Below are positions 31,314 to 40,456 of a stretch of DNA of 64,000 nt, piece by piece. The stretch covers positions 31,348 through 95,347 of the forward strand of contig WFSG01000036.1 of NCBI GenBank assembly GCA_015486075.1. Direction: 5' to 3'. The DNA comes from Deltaproteobacteria bacterium. GTDB taxonomy: Bacteria > Desulfobacterota > Desulfomonilia > UBA1062. A program made the position numbers and the translations under genes. The notes beneath the pieces were generated by a model. The model was given only the letters and a program-made list of their open reading frames with translations. It was not told the origin of the DNA and did not search any database. Position 1 is the stretch's first letter. The number at the start of each line of letters is the position of its first letter.

Positions 31314-32246
31314 CTACACATACATGCTGGTGTCCTTAATATGGTCTGAAAGTAGGTTCGGAGTATCGCCAAATGGCCTCAAAGACTTAAAATCAGGGGA
31401 GTACACTTCGGAGGAACTTGCATCCTGGACGAAAATGGTCTCAAATCCGAGTTCAATGGCCTTCTCCACAACAACTCTGTACTCGTCTTGTGTTATTGTC
31501 CTCTTTAGCTCATTCACGTTACCAGTATAGAAATTTGGATTGTACTGCGACATTATACTAATAGGTATGTCTCTGGCCACGCTGGCTAGGAATTCCAGCA
31601 CTGAAAATGGGTTGGATATCATGCCTGGTAACACCAGGTGCCTTACCATAAGGCCCTTCCTGGCCATGCCTTTCTCATCTACAACGAGTGGACCCATGTT
31701 CTCGTAAATATCTATTATTGTATCTCTTGCCTTATCCCAGTAGTCTGGTACTTTGCTGAGAATACTGGCCGTATTGTTATCACCATACTTGAGATCCATC
31801 AGGTATATGGACGCGTAATCATACCACATCCTCATGGTTGCTGTAAGTTCGTATCCACCAGAGTTGACCATGACAGGCAACCTGACTCCCATTTGCCTTG
31901 CCAACATGATGGAATCCAGTACCCACGGCGTGAAGTGTGTCGGAGTAACCAGGTTTATGTTTGATGCCCCAAGTGATTCAAGCCTTGCCATGTAGCATGC
32001 AAGTTCCTCGGGTTTTATTTCCTGGCCCCAGGCCTGGTGGCTTATGTCCATATTTTGGCAGTATTGACACCGCATAGGGCATCCAGAGAAAAAGATGGCA
32101 CCGGAGCCCCTACCCTTGACAAGGGGTGGTTCCTCACCCCTATGCAGCACAATTGCTGCAACCTTCATGATATCACCAGATAGGCAAACGCCCTTCCGGA
32201 ATGATCGATCAATATTGCACAGCCTTGGGCATAAGTTACATATCAC
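31314..32246 (-). CDS. Radical SAM protein, PflX/COG1313-like
   Basis: CxxxCxxC motif SGCPMRCQYCQN; N-terminal ICNLCPRLCNIDRSFRKGVC; PTHFTPW. Confidence 0.88.
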   Translation of the reverse strand: MICNLCPRLCNIDRSFRKGVCLSGDIMKVAAIVLHRGEEPPLVKGRGSGAIFFSGCPMRCQYCQNMDISHQAWGQEIKPEELACYMARLESLGASNINLVTPTHFTPWVLDSIMLARQMGVRLPVMVNSGGYELTATMRMWYDYASIYLMDLKYGDNNTASILSKVPDYWDKARDTIIDIYENMGPLVVDEKGMARKGLMVRHLVLPGMISNPFSVLEFLASVARDIPISIMSQYNPNFYTGNVNELKRTITQDEYRVVVEKAIELGFETIFVQDASSSEVYSPDFKSLRPFGDTPNLLSDHIKDTSMYV

Positions 32247-33733
32247 TTCTTTCCCGGGTCTTCCATTTTTTCCAGAATGGCCTTTCCATTGTGGTCTCTC
32301 GGTATGCTATCGACGAACACCACCTTCCTCGGGCTCTTGTACGGAGCAAGACGTTCCCTTGCAAATCTCTTTATGTCGTTCTCGTTTATGCTGGGATCGT
32401 CTTTTACAATGAATGCCTTTACTATGGCTCCCCTTATCAGATCTGGTTCCCCTGTGATGGCAGAATCCTTGACACCTGGATAGGAGTTAAGGACTTCCTC
32501 TACCTCCTTGTTATAGACATTGAACCCAGATGTTATAATCATCTGTTTCTTGTATCCAGTTATGTACAGATATCCCTCTTCATCCATGTATCCGAGGTCT
32601 CCTGTCCTAAGCCATCCATCGTGTATAACCTCCAAGGTTTCCTTTGGCTTTTTAAAATAACCTTTCATAACGTTAGGTCCTCTGAATTCGAGTTCTCCCA
32701 CCTGGCCATGAGCCAACAACTTGCCATCCTCATCGACCACCCTTGCCTCTACACCTGGCACGGTTGGGCCAATTGACTCTGGTTTTAACTTGACATGTAT
32801 ATCGTTTACCGTGCACACAGGCGAGGCCTCTGTAAGGCCGTAGCCCTGATGAATGTCGGCGTCGAACCTGTTCTTGAACTCCTTGTAAACCTCGATTGGG
32901 AGTGCAGAACCACCAGAGACAAGACCTCTCATGGACCTGTAATCTATATCCTGTAGCTCTGGATGATGAGTAAGGGCGTAGAACAGGGTAGGTACGCCCG
33001 ATATGCATGTAACCCCGCCTTCTGTGAGTGCATAGCGAAGCTCCTTGAAGTCCAGCTTGTTCATGAGATAAATGGTCCCACCATACCTGATCATGGAAAG
33101 CATGTTTGCAGACACGCTGAATGTATGGAAGCAAGGTATTAAAGTAAGACTGGTATCTGTGTGATCTGCCTCGAAGCATAGCCTTAAAAGATCAGAATTA
33201 TGGTCAAGGTTACGGTGGGTAAGCATGGCTCCCATTGGACGGCCTGTGAGCCCTGCAGAATAGACCATGACCGCTGTATCATCTGCATCCATATCCTCTG
33301 GGTTACCCATGGGAGGGCCATATGTATAGTCTCTAAAATTACCCTCAGCCCCGGTCGTTATAATCGGGTCAAGCGATACATCTCCTGGAAGCTTCTGCAG
33401 TACAGGCAGGCGCCTGCCTTCCAGTATTATCCCCTTTGCTTCGGAATCTGATACGATATGCCATAGTTCCCTCGCTGTAAATGATGGGTTGACTGGCACT
33501 ACGACAGCCCCTATGCTGACAATGCCCATGTACGATATAACAAACTCGGGACAATTTGGGAGCATGACCACGACCCTGTCGCCTCGTGATATGCCCTTGC
33601 GTTTGAGGGCATTGCCAAAAGATGATGCTATTCTGTCTAATTCGTAGAAGGTTATATCTTCTCCTTTGTACTTCAGGCAGACCTTGTTCTTGAAGTCGGA
33701 AGCGCTTTTCTCCAGGAAAGAATAAATGTTCAT
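32243..33733 (-). CDS. Acyl-CoA synthetase (AMP-forming), FadD-like
   Basis: VMVYSAGLTGRPMGAMLTHRNL, QGYGLTEASPVCT, GWLRTGDLGYMDEEGYLYITGYKKQMI. Confidence 0.93.
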   Translation of the reverse strand: MNIYSFLEKSASDFKNKVCLKYKGEDITFYELDRIASSFGNALKRKGISRGDRVVVMLPNCPEFVISYMGIVSIGAVVVPVNPSFTARELWHIVSDSEAKGIILEGRRLPVLQKLPGDVSLDPIITTGAEGNFRDYTYGPPMGNPEDMDADDTAVMVYSAGLTGRPMGAMLTHRNLDHNSDLLRLCFEADHTDTSLTLIPCFHTFSVSANMLSMIRYGGTIYLMNKLDFKELRYALTEGGVTCISGVPTLFYALTHHPELQDIDYRSMRGLVSGGSALPIEVYKEFKNRFDADIHQGYGLTEASPVCTVNDIHVKLKPESIGPTVPGVEARVVDEDGKLLAHGQVGELEFRGPNVMKGYFKKPKETLEVIHDGWLRTGDLGYMDEEGYLYITGYKKQMIITSGFNVYNKEVEEVLNSYPGVKDSAITGEPDLIRGAIVKAFIVKDDPSINENDIKRFARERLAPYKSPRKVVFVDSIPRDHNGKAILEKMEDPGKK

Positions 33734-33949
33734 CTGTTATCTTCCTCCTCGTTCTATAATAGGATGGTTAACCATAGGATTGCAGCATGTCTTCATAAAG
33801 AACAATCTTTCATCTCTGATACATTCAAGGTATAAGTAGATAAGGCGAACCCCATACATATCTACTAAACCAGTGTTGAATTGCCTCCTTTCCGGTTGCT
33901 TGCATGATGTCCAATGCAAGGACGCGATATGGTTTTCTCAGAAGTTCCT

Positions 33950-34552
33950 TTAACTCATCTTGACAATGATGTCACCTATAATATTTGCTGCCTCGTCGCT
34001 ACGATCTGCAGCATTACTTAAATGCCTGTATATTTCCCTCATCTTCATCATATAGATGGGATCATCTCCTTCGAACAGCTCTCCCAGTGCCCTTCTGTAT
34101 GCCTTCTCCATCTTATTCTCATACGCCTTTGCCTGCTTTGCATGCTCCATGGCAACAAGGGGGTGGTTATGTAAGTTCTTCAATGCTATGGTAAGTTCTC
34201 TTCCAGCATTCCTCAGGATATCCATCATTATGCCTATGTGCTTGTCTGCTTGAACCTTGTATATCTGTATTTCATATACCGTTGTACAGGCGTAGTCCAT
34301 GACGTCGTCTATGGCCCTTGATAGTTCGAATATGTCCTCCCTATCTATAGGTGTAATGAAAGTCTGGTTGAGCTTTTCTATGATTATTCTCCTAAGGTCA
34401 TCTGCCTCCATCTCTATTTCCTTTACAGCAGATGCATTGTCAGTACTTGGCTTTGATGCGAATCTCAAGAGTGCATCAAGACCATCAAGGGTTTTTCTCC
34501 CTTGACTGTAAAGAAGTTCGTAAAACATGTCTTGTTTTTTTCTGAACATCAT
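33950..34552 (-). CDS. DUF47 / PhoU-like protein (TIGR00153-type)
   Basis: MFRKKQDMFYELL...PIDREDIFELSRAIDDVMDYA...LSNAADRSDEAANIIGDIIVK. Confidence 0.9.
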   Translation of the reverse strand: MMFRKKQDMFYELLYSQGRKTLDGLDALLRFASKPSTDNASAVKEIEMEADDLRRIIIEKLNQTFITPIDREDIFELSRAIDDVMDYACTTVYEIQIYKVQADKHIGIMMDILRNAGRELTIALKNLHNHPLVAMEHAKQAKAYENKMEKAYRRALGELFEGDDPIYMMKMREIYRHLSNAADRSDEAANIIGDIIVKMS

Positions 34553-34570
34553 GGTGCTTTTTTTATTATG

Positions 34571-34843
34571 CTAGGCCTTGTCCTGCAAGGCATTGAGCCA
34601 GACAGGGTTGAACCGGTAGCAGTCAAAGTCTTCATCGGAATCCTCCTGGTAGTATCTGTTTGTCGAGCAGAAGACCTCCATGTCATTATCTCTGAAATGT
34701 GTACACAGGGTGCAAAAATCCTGAGCCGACATGAGTTTATTATTACCTAGCACGTATCTCCTGTACCTCGGGCACCTTGAGCAAGTGGATACATTATACA
34801 TCCTTGCCGGGCACCATTTACAATAAACTTGCCTGTAATCCAT
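34571..34843 (-). CDS. Small cysteine-rich protein of unknown function, putative metal-binding
   Basis: 90 aa; three CxxC pairs (CKWC, CSRC, CTLC) plus two further Cys; 18 bp upstream of the DUF47 gene, same strand. Confidence 0.6.
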   Translation of the reverse strand: MDYRQVYCKWCPARMYNVSTCSRCPRYRRYVLGNNKLMSAQDFCTLCTHFRDNDMEVFCSTNRYYQEDSDEDFDCYRFNPVWLNALQDKA

Positions 34844-35001
34844 TATACAACATACAATAACTTTTGTTCAGGCTTGAGACAAGGCATAAATTATGGTCTT
34901 TATTTCTTGGGCTTTGTGTACGCTCTAAGGAGACCGATGTGAATGTGTAGGTGGTTTTTATAGATTGTCTATTATAGCCGGATAGGTTAAATACCCATAA
35001 C

Positions 35002-35928
35002 ATGTGGGCTGGTATAAAAGGACACCATAGTCAAGTACAGGAGCTAAGGGGTGATATCCTATCGAACAACCTGTATAATGCCTACCTTTTCTCGGGTATC
35101 ACTGGGTTGGGTAAGACAGCCGTGGCAAGAGAATTCTTCAAGGCTATCAACTGCATCAAGAGTTTGGGTGATCCTTGCAATAGCTGTTCTCAATGTATAA
35201 AGGCTAATTCTGGTACACACCCTGATCTTATTAACGTCTCTCCAGGGGATGACAAACAGATCAAGATGCCTGATATAAGGCAGGTACTAAGGGACATAGG
35301 ATTTGAACCCTTTGAAGCAAAGGTAAGGATGGTCATAATTGAACCAGCTGAGATGCTTAATATCTCCAGCTCAAATGCATTGTTGAAGAGCCTTGAAGAA
35401 CCGCCCGAGTCAACCATATTTGTCCTAATAAGTCATAATCCCGACCTGTTGCAGAAAACCATCATTTCCAGGTGCAAGGTGGTCAGGTTTTATCCAGGTC
35501 CAGGAGTGAAACCTAGAGCGGGTATTGAAGCTGGCATCTTGGATCTATTACTGGATGCCCTTGATGGCCGGACAAAGGGGATTATACAGGAATTTGTAAA
35601 GGGTACCCTTGGTCTCCTTGAGGGCAATGATCCGTTCAAAGTGGCATCAATGTTTATGTCTTCGCTGAAAGAACCCGGTGTTTCTGTGGGATTACTATTA
35701 ACTATTGTGGAGTCTATTGTAAGAGATATAATGGTCTTAAGGGCAAGATGCGAGATGGTGACAAACAGAGAGTTGTTTGACATAGACGTAAGGTCCTTTG
35801 ACTCCAGAAAAATTGAAGATGTATTGTTGTCTATAAATGACTTGAGAAGAGGTATTGTTGTCAACGTAAACATGGAGAATGCTGTCATGGAACTCTTCCT
35901 GAAGATGTCGAGCATGTCAGCCATGTAG
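35002..35928 (+). CDS. holB: DNA polymerase III subunit delta'
   Basis: FSGITGLGKTAVAREF, CNSCSQCIKANSGTHPDL, SNALLKSLEEPPESTIFVLIS, SRC. Confidence 0.92.
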   Translation: MWAGIKGHHSQVQELRGDILSNNLYNAYLFSGITGLGKTAVAREFFKAINCIKSLGDPCNSCSQCIKANSGTHPDLINVSPGDDKQIKMPDIRQVLRDIGFEPFEAKVRMVIIEPAEMLNISSSNALLKSLEEPPESTIFVLISHNPDLLQKTIISRCKVVRFYPGPGVKPRAGIEAGILDLLLDALDGRTKGIIQEFVKGTLGLLEGNDPFKVASMFMSSLKEPGVSVGLLLTIVESIVRDIMVLRARCEMVTNRELFDIDVRSFDSRKIEDVLLSINDLRRGIVVNVNMENAVMELFLKMSSMSAM

Positions 35929-36000
35929 CATGTACTAGTGGGCTCTGGCCAAGGATGGTTTACAATCCAGGTTTAGCTTATATATTCAGAACGTCTTGTC

Positions 36001-36684
36001 TCAGACCGTTGTCTTCCACTTTGCCCTCTTTACTTTTTTCCTGAGCAAGACATACAGGGCACCTGTTCCACCATCGCATGGCCTTGCCGAGCAGAACCCG
36101 AGTACTATGCGGGAAAACCTGCCTGTGGAGAGCCATTCTATTACACTTTTTTTAAGCACAGGGCCCTGCCTTGATTTAAGCCCTCTTCCATGTACAACAA
36201 GCACGGTGCGGTAGCCTTTTCTAAGAGAGAACTGGATGAAGTCTGAGAGGGCAATCCTAGCCTCTTCCCTTGTTAGCCCATGCAGGTCAATGTGTGCCTG
36301 CATTGTATACTTCCCATCCTTGAGCTTATGGATGATCTTTGGGTCGATGGGGACGACGTGGCCCTCGACGTATTCACCTGTAAGCTTTATGTCAAACTTA
36401 GATTTTCCTTGAACCAGCTCCTTTAGCTCGTTAATGATAGACCTGTCTTCTTCCCTGGCTTTCTTCAGGACGTTTTCTGATGCACTAGCCTTATTCTCAG
36501 GATAGAATGAAGCAAGGTTGTTTTCAATAGGCCTTACCCCTTTCATTGCAGACAGAAACAGCTCGGTCTCAATTTCTTCATCAGGGCCTGTAGCAGTTTG
36601 ACCGTTCTCATAGGATGTTTCGTTTTCCTTGGAACTTGGAAGATGCTTGGCCGTGAACGTGCTATGTTTACCTCTTTTTTTCAT
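36001..36684 (-). CDS. Smr domain protein
   Basis: IDLHGLTREEARIALSDFI, TVLVVHGRGLKSRQGPVLKKSVIEWL; start MKKRGKH chosen because the upstream ATG lies within a terminator hairpin. Confidence 0.9.
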   Translation of the reverse strand: MKKRGKHSTFTAKHLPSSKENETSYENGQTATGPDEEIETELFLSAMKGVRPIENNLASFYPENKASASENVLKKAREEDRSIINELKELVQGKSKFDIKLTGEYVEGHVVPIDPKIIHKLKDGKYTMQAHIDLHGLTREEARIALSDFIQFSLRKGYRTVLVVHGRGLKSRQGPVLKKSVIEWLSTGRFSRIVLGFCSARPCDGGTGALYVLLRKKVKRAKWKTTV

Positions 36685-36710
36685 GATACTTAATGTTAAC
36701 ATAAAAAAAT

Positions 36711-36740
36711 GGCCCACTCAAATAAAGGCGGGAGTGGGCC
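36711..36740 (-). terminator. Rho-independent terminator downstream of cdaA-ybbR
   Basis: Stem GGCCCACTC / GAGTGGGCC followed on the minus strand by ATTTTTTT. Confidence 0.75.
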
Positions 36741-36822
36741 CAAAAAGGAGGTCTATAGCCTTTGAATGTGTACCTTATATAGGAATTTTATTTTATATGT
36801 CAAGTACAAAATGAAGATTCGT

Positions 36823-38292
36823 TCATTTTTTCTTCTTTGCTCTTATCTTCTTGACTTCAACATGAACCTTTACCTCTGAAGGACTGCCATTTTCGAACCT
36901 GATGTCCGGTGGCAAAACGAGCCTTGCATCTATGACGCTATTGTCTGTTATACCTGAGAGATCAATGGGCTCTGTCTTTATTGAGCTTATGCTTTTCATC
37001 TTCTGTCTTCTCACCAGGACGTCTACCTTGCTAGGTTCGGTATATATCCTCTTCAATACAAGGCTAGGTTTTAGCCTGCCTACGATCTTCACGTGAACGG
37101 GCACGCTTATGGGTACCAACCTGTGTGCAATGATAAAGATTCTCCCAGGCCTTATCCCGGCAAGCGAAAGGTTGGACGGGATGTTTACCATCTGCCTTGT
37201 GAGCACAATAGATTGCCTGCCTTCCTTTATATCTGACAGGTCTATGGATATCTTCAGGGTATTTGGGTCAAATAGCTTGAATGCCTGTGGTGAACCCATG
37301 ATGGTAACAATCACCTGCTTGTATCTTAGATTTTCGATTACCCACTCCTTGGGTATGTTGGTGTATTCTATGGGCACGGGAAAGTCACGTAGTACAGATC
37401 CCCTCTGGTAACCGAAGGCTATCCAGAGCATTAATGCAAGAAAGATGGCAAGTGCTTTCTCAAGGGTGTTCTTCTTTAGCCAGCTGGGAATGGTACTATG
37501 TTCATGTCTAGGTTGTAGGTGTTCATAGAAATCGTTGACTATGCCCTTGAGAAGGCCGAGGTTGTTGATGTCTTCCAGCCTACCTTCAGATGCCATGCTT
37601 ATCTTTCCTGTTTCTTCTGAAACAACTATGCAAAGGGCATCACATCTCTCGCTCAGGCCAAGGGCAGCTGTATGCCTAAGCCCTAATCCCTTTTCTGCAT
37701 TTGTGGACAGTGGTAGGTGACAGCCAAAGCTTGTTACACAGTTACCTTCAAGGATCATTGCACCGTCGTGCCCCATGGAGTGCTTGTCAAATATGCTTGC
37801 GACTAGTGGCCTGCTGAATTTGCCATCTAGCCTGATACATCCCTTCAAGTGTCTTTCAAGGTGGTCCTTGCCTTTGAGTACTATAAGTGCACCTGTCCTT
37901 TCTTCTGCAAGGCCTGCAACGGTCTCAAGCAGTTCATCGGCATACTTTTTGTTGTACTGGTTTTTATCACCAGGTGTCTTTTTTTCCATTGAACCCCACA
38001 GGGCCAGCCTCTCAAGAAACCTCCTTATATCTTCTTGGAATATTACGACCATTGCTATGGCGAGTATTGCGAAGAAGGCTTGGAGTACCATAATGGTTAA
38101 ATAAAGCTTAAAAATGCGTGCTAGCACGTAGACAAGACCCAAAAGGCTTATACCACCGAGCACGAAACGGGAGGCAGTGTTTTTGAACCATATGAGTGCC
38201 AGGTAGATAAGGGTTGCTATTATGGCGATATCAAGAAAATCCTGCACTCGGATGCCGTGGTAGATTGCAATCAAGCTCTTTAAAATTATCAT
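36823..38292 (-). CDS. cdaA: Diadenylate cyclase CdaA fused to YbbR (CdaR-like) domains
   Basis: TM N-terminus, DAC motifs HDGAMIL and LRHTAALG, VVSEETGKIS; then a TM segment LEKALAIFLALMLWIAFG and YbbR-like repeats (DFPVPIEYTNIPKEWVI, SVPVHVKIVG). Confidence 0.9.
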   Translation of the reverse strand: MIILKSLIAIYHGIRVQDFLDIAIIATLIYLALIWFKNTASRFVLGGISLLGLVYVLARIFKLYLTIMVLQAFFAILAIAMVVIFQEDIRRFLERLALWGSMEKKTPGDKNQYNKKYADELLETVAGLAEERTGALIVLKGKDHLERHLKGCIRLDGKFSRPLVASIFDKHSMGHDGAMILEGNCVTSFGCHLPLSTNAEKGLGLRHTAALGLSERCDALCIVVSEETGKISMASEGRLEDINNLGLLKGIVNDFYEHLQPRHEHSTIPSWLKKNTLEKALAIFLALMLWIAFGYQRGSVLRDFPVPIEYTNIPKEWVIENLRYKQVIVTIMGSPQAFKLFDPNTLKISIDLSDIKEGRQSIVLTRQMVNIPSNLSLAGIRPGRIFIIAHRLVPISVPVHVKIVGRLKPSLVLKRIYTEPSKVDVLVRRQKMKSISSIKTEPIDLSGITDNSVIDARLVLPPDIRFENGSPSEVKVHVEVKKIRAKKKK

Positions 38293-38410
38293 TTAACCAT
38301 TTACCTCGTTGGGGTTGTAAATGTGTTCAAATATCATTTTGGTGGTGATGATACTTAGTAATGTAAATGCACTCTGTCAACAGTATGCAGATTCTTTTTT
38401 GTCCTAGGAT

Positions 38411-39517
38411 CTATTCCTGGTCTTTTCTCAGGTATATGGTAGAGATGGGGAAGGGGATTTCGATACCTTCTTCATTATATCTTTTGTGGAGCCTTTTTAT
38501 GAACTCATGCTTAACCAAGTATTGGTCTATCACCTCGTTTGCCCTCATAATAACCGTGAAGTTTATGCTTGAGTCCCCGAATGTATGGAACCTGATAATA
38601 GGTTCGAAGAAGTCGATCCCTGCAACTTCATTCATGACCTTCTCTGCTACTTCTTTTGTTACCTTCTCTACCTCTTCCAGGTTACTTGAGTAACTTACGC
38701 CTACTTCCACCCTGACAGCAATCTCCTTTTGCGGGAGGTAATAGTTCGTTATTACTGCATCTGCCAGCTTTGCATTGGGGATAACAACGGTATTGTTGGA
38801 TATTGTCCTGATCGTTGTATTTCTCCATGTTACATCCATTACATACCCCTCATCTCCTGTATCCAGCCTGACAAAATCTCCTGGTTTCAGTTGTTTTGAG
38901 GCTATTATCTGGATGCCAGAGAAGAAATTCTTTAAAGTATCCTGGAGTGCAAGAGCCACTGCGAGACCACCAATGCCTAGGGTGGTAAGTACGGGTGTTA
39001 TGGATATACCCAGTACCTGGAGGAGTGTAAGCCCGCCCATGATGAGTATCAGCCATCTGACAAAGCTCACCAGCAGGGACGTATTGGGCAGTTTCTCCGC
39101 GATAGTCTCCATGTGCATTTGGACAAGGTCAATGGTTATCTTTAACAGGAGCCACGTGATAGAGATCACTATGATTACGAGCAATATCTTCTCTAGGGGT
39201 TGGGTGATGTACAAGGGCAGACCCACCATGCGGGCAGCAATAAATATGCCCGCGATTAAGAACCACGGTATTATTACCTTGTTTAACGCCTGTACAACTA
39301 TGTCATCCCATTTCCAGCTAGTCTTCTTTGAGAGCTTGTGGAGATAGGAGAAGACCCACTTTTGAAATACAAACCCGGAAAGCCATGAAACCGAGACAAT
39401 GGCAATAAAAATAACCAATGGGATAAGGCCCTTTATGGAATGTATCATTATTTCTATATAACATATGAAGTCCAGGTTAGCAAATAGGCGAATATAGTGC
39501 TTTTCAAGGGATGCCAA
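38411..39517 (-). CDS. MscS family mechanosensitive channel
   Basis: GIGGLAVALALQDTLKNFFSGIQIIASKQLKPGDFVRLD, VVIPNAKLADAVITNYYLP; start may be the internal Met MIHSIKG. Confidence 0.93.
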   Translation of the reverse strand: MASLEKHYIRLFANLDFICYIEIMIHSIKGLIPLVIFIAIVSVSWLSGFVFQKWVFSYLHKLSKKTSWKWDDIVVQALNKVIIPWFLIAGIFIAARMVGLPLYITQPLEKILLVIIVISITWLLLKITIDLVQMHMETIAEKLPNTSLLVSFVRWLILIMGGLTLLQVLGISITPVLTTLGIGGLAVALALQDTLKNFFSGIQIIASKQLKPGDFVRLDTGDEGYVMDVTWRNTTIRTISNNTVVIPNAKLADAVITNYYLPQKEIAVRVEVGVSYSSNLEEVEKVTKEVAEKVMNEVAGIDFFEPIIRFHTFGDSSINFTVIMRANEVIDQYLVKHEFIKRLHKRYNEEGIEIPFPISTIYLRKDQE

Positions 39518-39602
39518 ATTTTTTAGTTAAAGAACTATTCATAATTGACAAGAGTACGTGAAGGATGATATTTTGCGCTAAATTTTTTTGCTAGGAGCAG
39601 TC

Positions 39603-40154
39603 ATGCTGGAGATCAGGTTTCACGGTAGAGGGGGACAAGGGGCAGTTACATCAGCGGAACTACTTGCAATTGCAGCCATATCAAAGGATATTTATGCACA
39701 GGCATTTCCCAGCTTTGGACCAGAGAGAAGGGGCGCACCTGTTGTTGCATTCTGCAGGCTGGATGATAAGAAGATAAATATAAGGGCAAAGGTGTATAAC
39801 CCTGACATAGTGATTGTGCTGGACCCTGGTCTTCTTTCATTGATAAACCCCACCGAGGGCATGAAAGAAGGCGGTACCCTAGTACTCAACTCAAAAAAGA
39901 CCCCGGTAGAGATAAGAGACGAGTATGGCTTTAATTCCAGGATAGTTGCCGTGGATGCCAACAAGATTGCACATGAAGAGCTGGGAAGACCCATAGTGAA
40001 CACTACCATGCTGGGCGCATTCCTGAAGTCAACGGACCTACTAACAGTAAAGGATATAGAGAGACCCATTATGGAACGTTTTGGAACAAAACTGGGGCCT
40101 AAGAATATAAGGGCACTAGAGCGTGCCTATAAAGAGGCCGTCATAAAGGAGTAG
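39603..40154 (+). CDS. 2-oxoacid:acceptor oxidoreductase gamma subunit (PorG-like)
   Basis: EIRFHGRGGQGAVTSAELLAIAAI, FPSFGPERRGAPVVAFCR; AGGAG upstream of ATG 39603. Confidence 0.93.
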   Translation: MLEIRFHGRGGQGAVTSAELLAIAAISKDIYAQAFPSFGPERRGAPVVAFCRLDDKKINIRAKVYNPDIVIVLDPGLLSLINPTEGMKEGGTLVLNSKKTPVEIRDEYGFNSRIVAVDANKIAHEELGRPIVNTTMLGAFLKSTDLLTVKDIERPIMERFGTKLGPKNIRALERAYKEAVIKE

Positions 40155-40158
40155 TAAC

Positions 40159-40455
40159 GTGGCAAAGCCTATGGAAGAGATAAAATGGCAGGAACTGGAG
40201 CCGGGCGCTGTTGTGCGTGAGGTGGGAAATGCCAGGGAATATGAGACAGGTACATGGAGATCAGAGAAACCCGTTGTAAATGCCGATGAATGCATACATT
40301 GCGGTGTGTGCTGGCTATTTTGCCCTGACGCAGCCATACATCAGATGCCGGATGGACATTTTGAGGCGAATCTTACTTACTGCAAGGGCTGCGGTATATG
40401 CGCAAGGGAATGCCCAGTTGGGTGCATCACAATGGTAGCCGAGGAGGAAGAATAA
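40159..40455 (+). CDS. 2-oxoacid:acceptor oxidoreductase delta subunit (ferredoxin-like, PorD)
   Basis: Two 4Fe-4S motifs CIHCGVCWLFCPD and CKGCGICARECP. Confidence 0.93.
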   Translation: MAKPMEEIKWQELEPGAVVREVGNAREYETGTWRSEKPVVNADECIHCGVCWLFCPDAAIHQMPDGHFEANLTYCKGCGICARECPVGCITMVAEEEE

Positions 40456-40456
40456 G

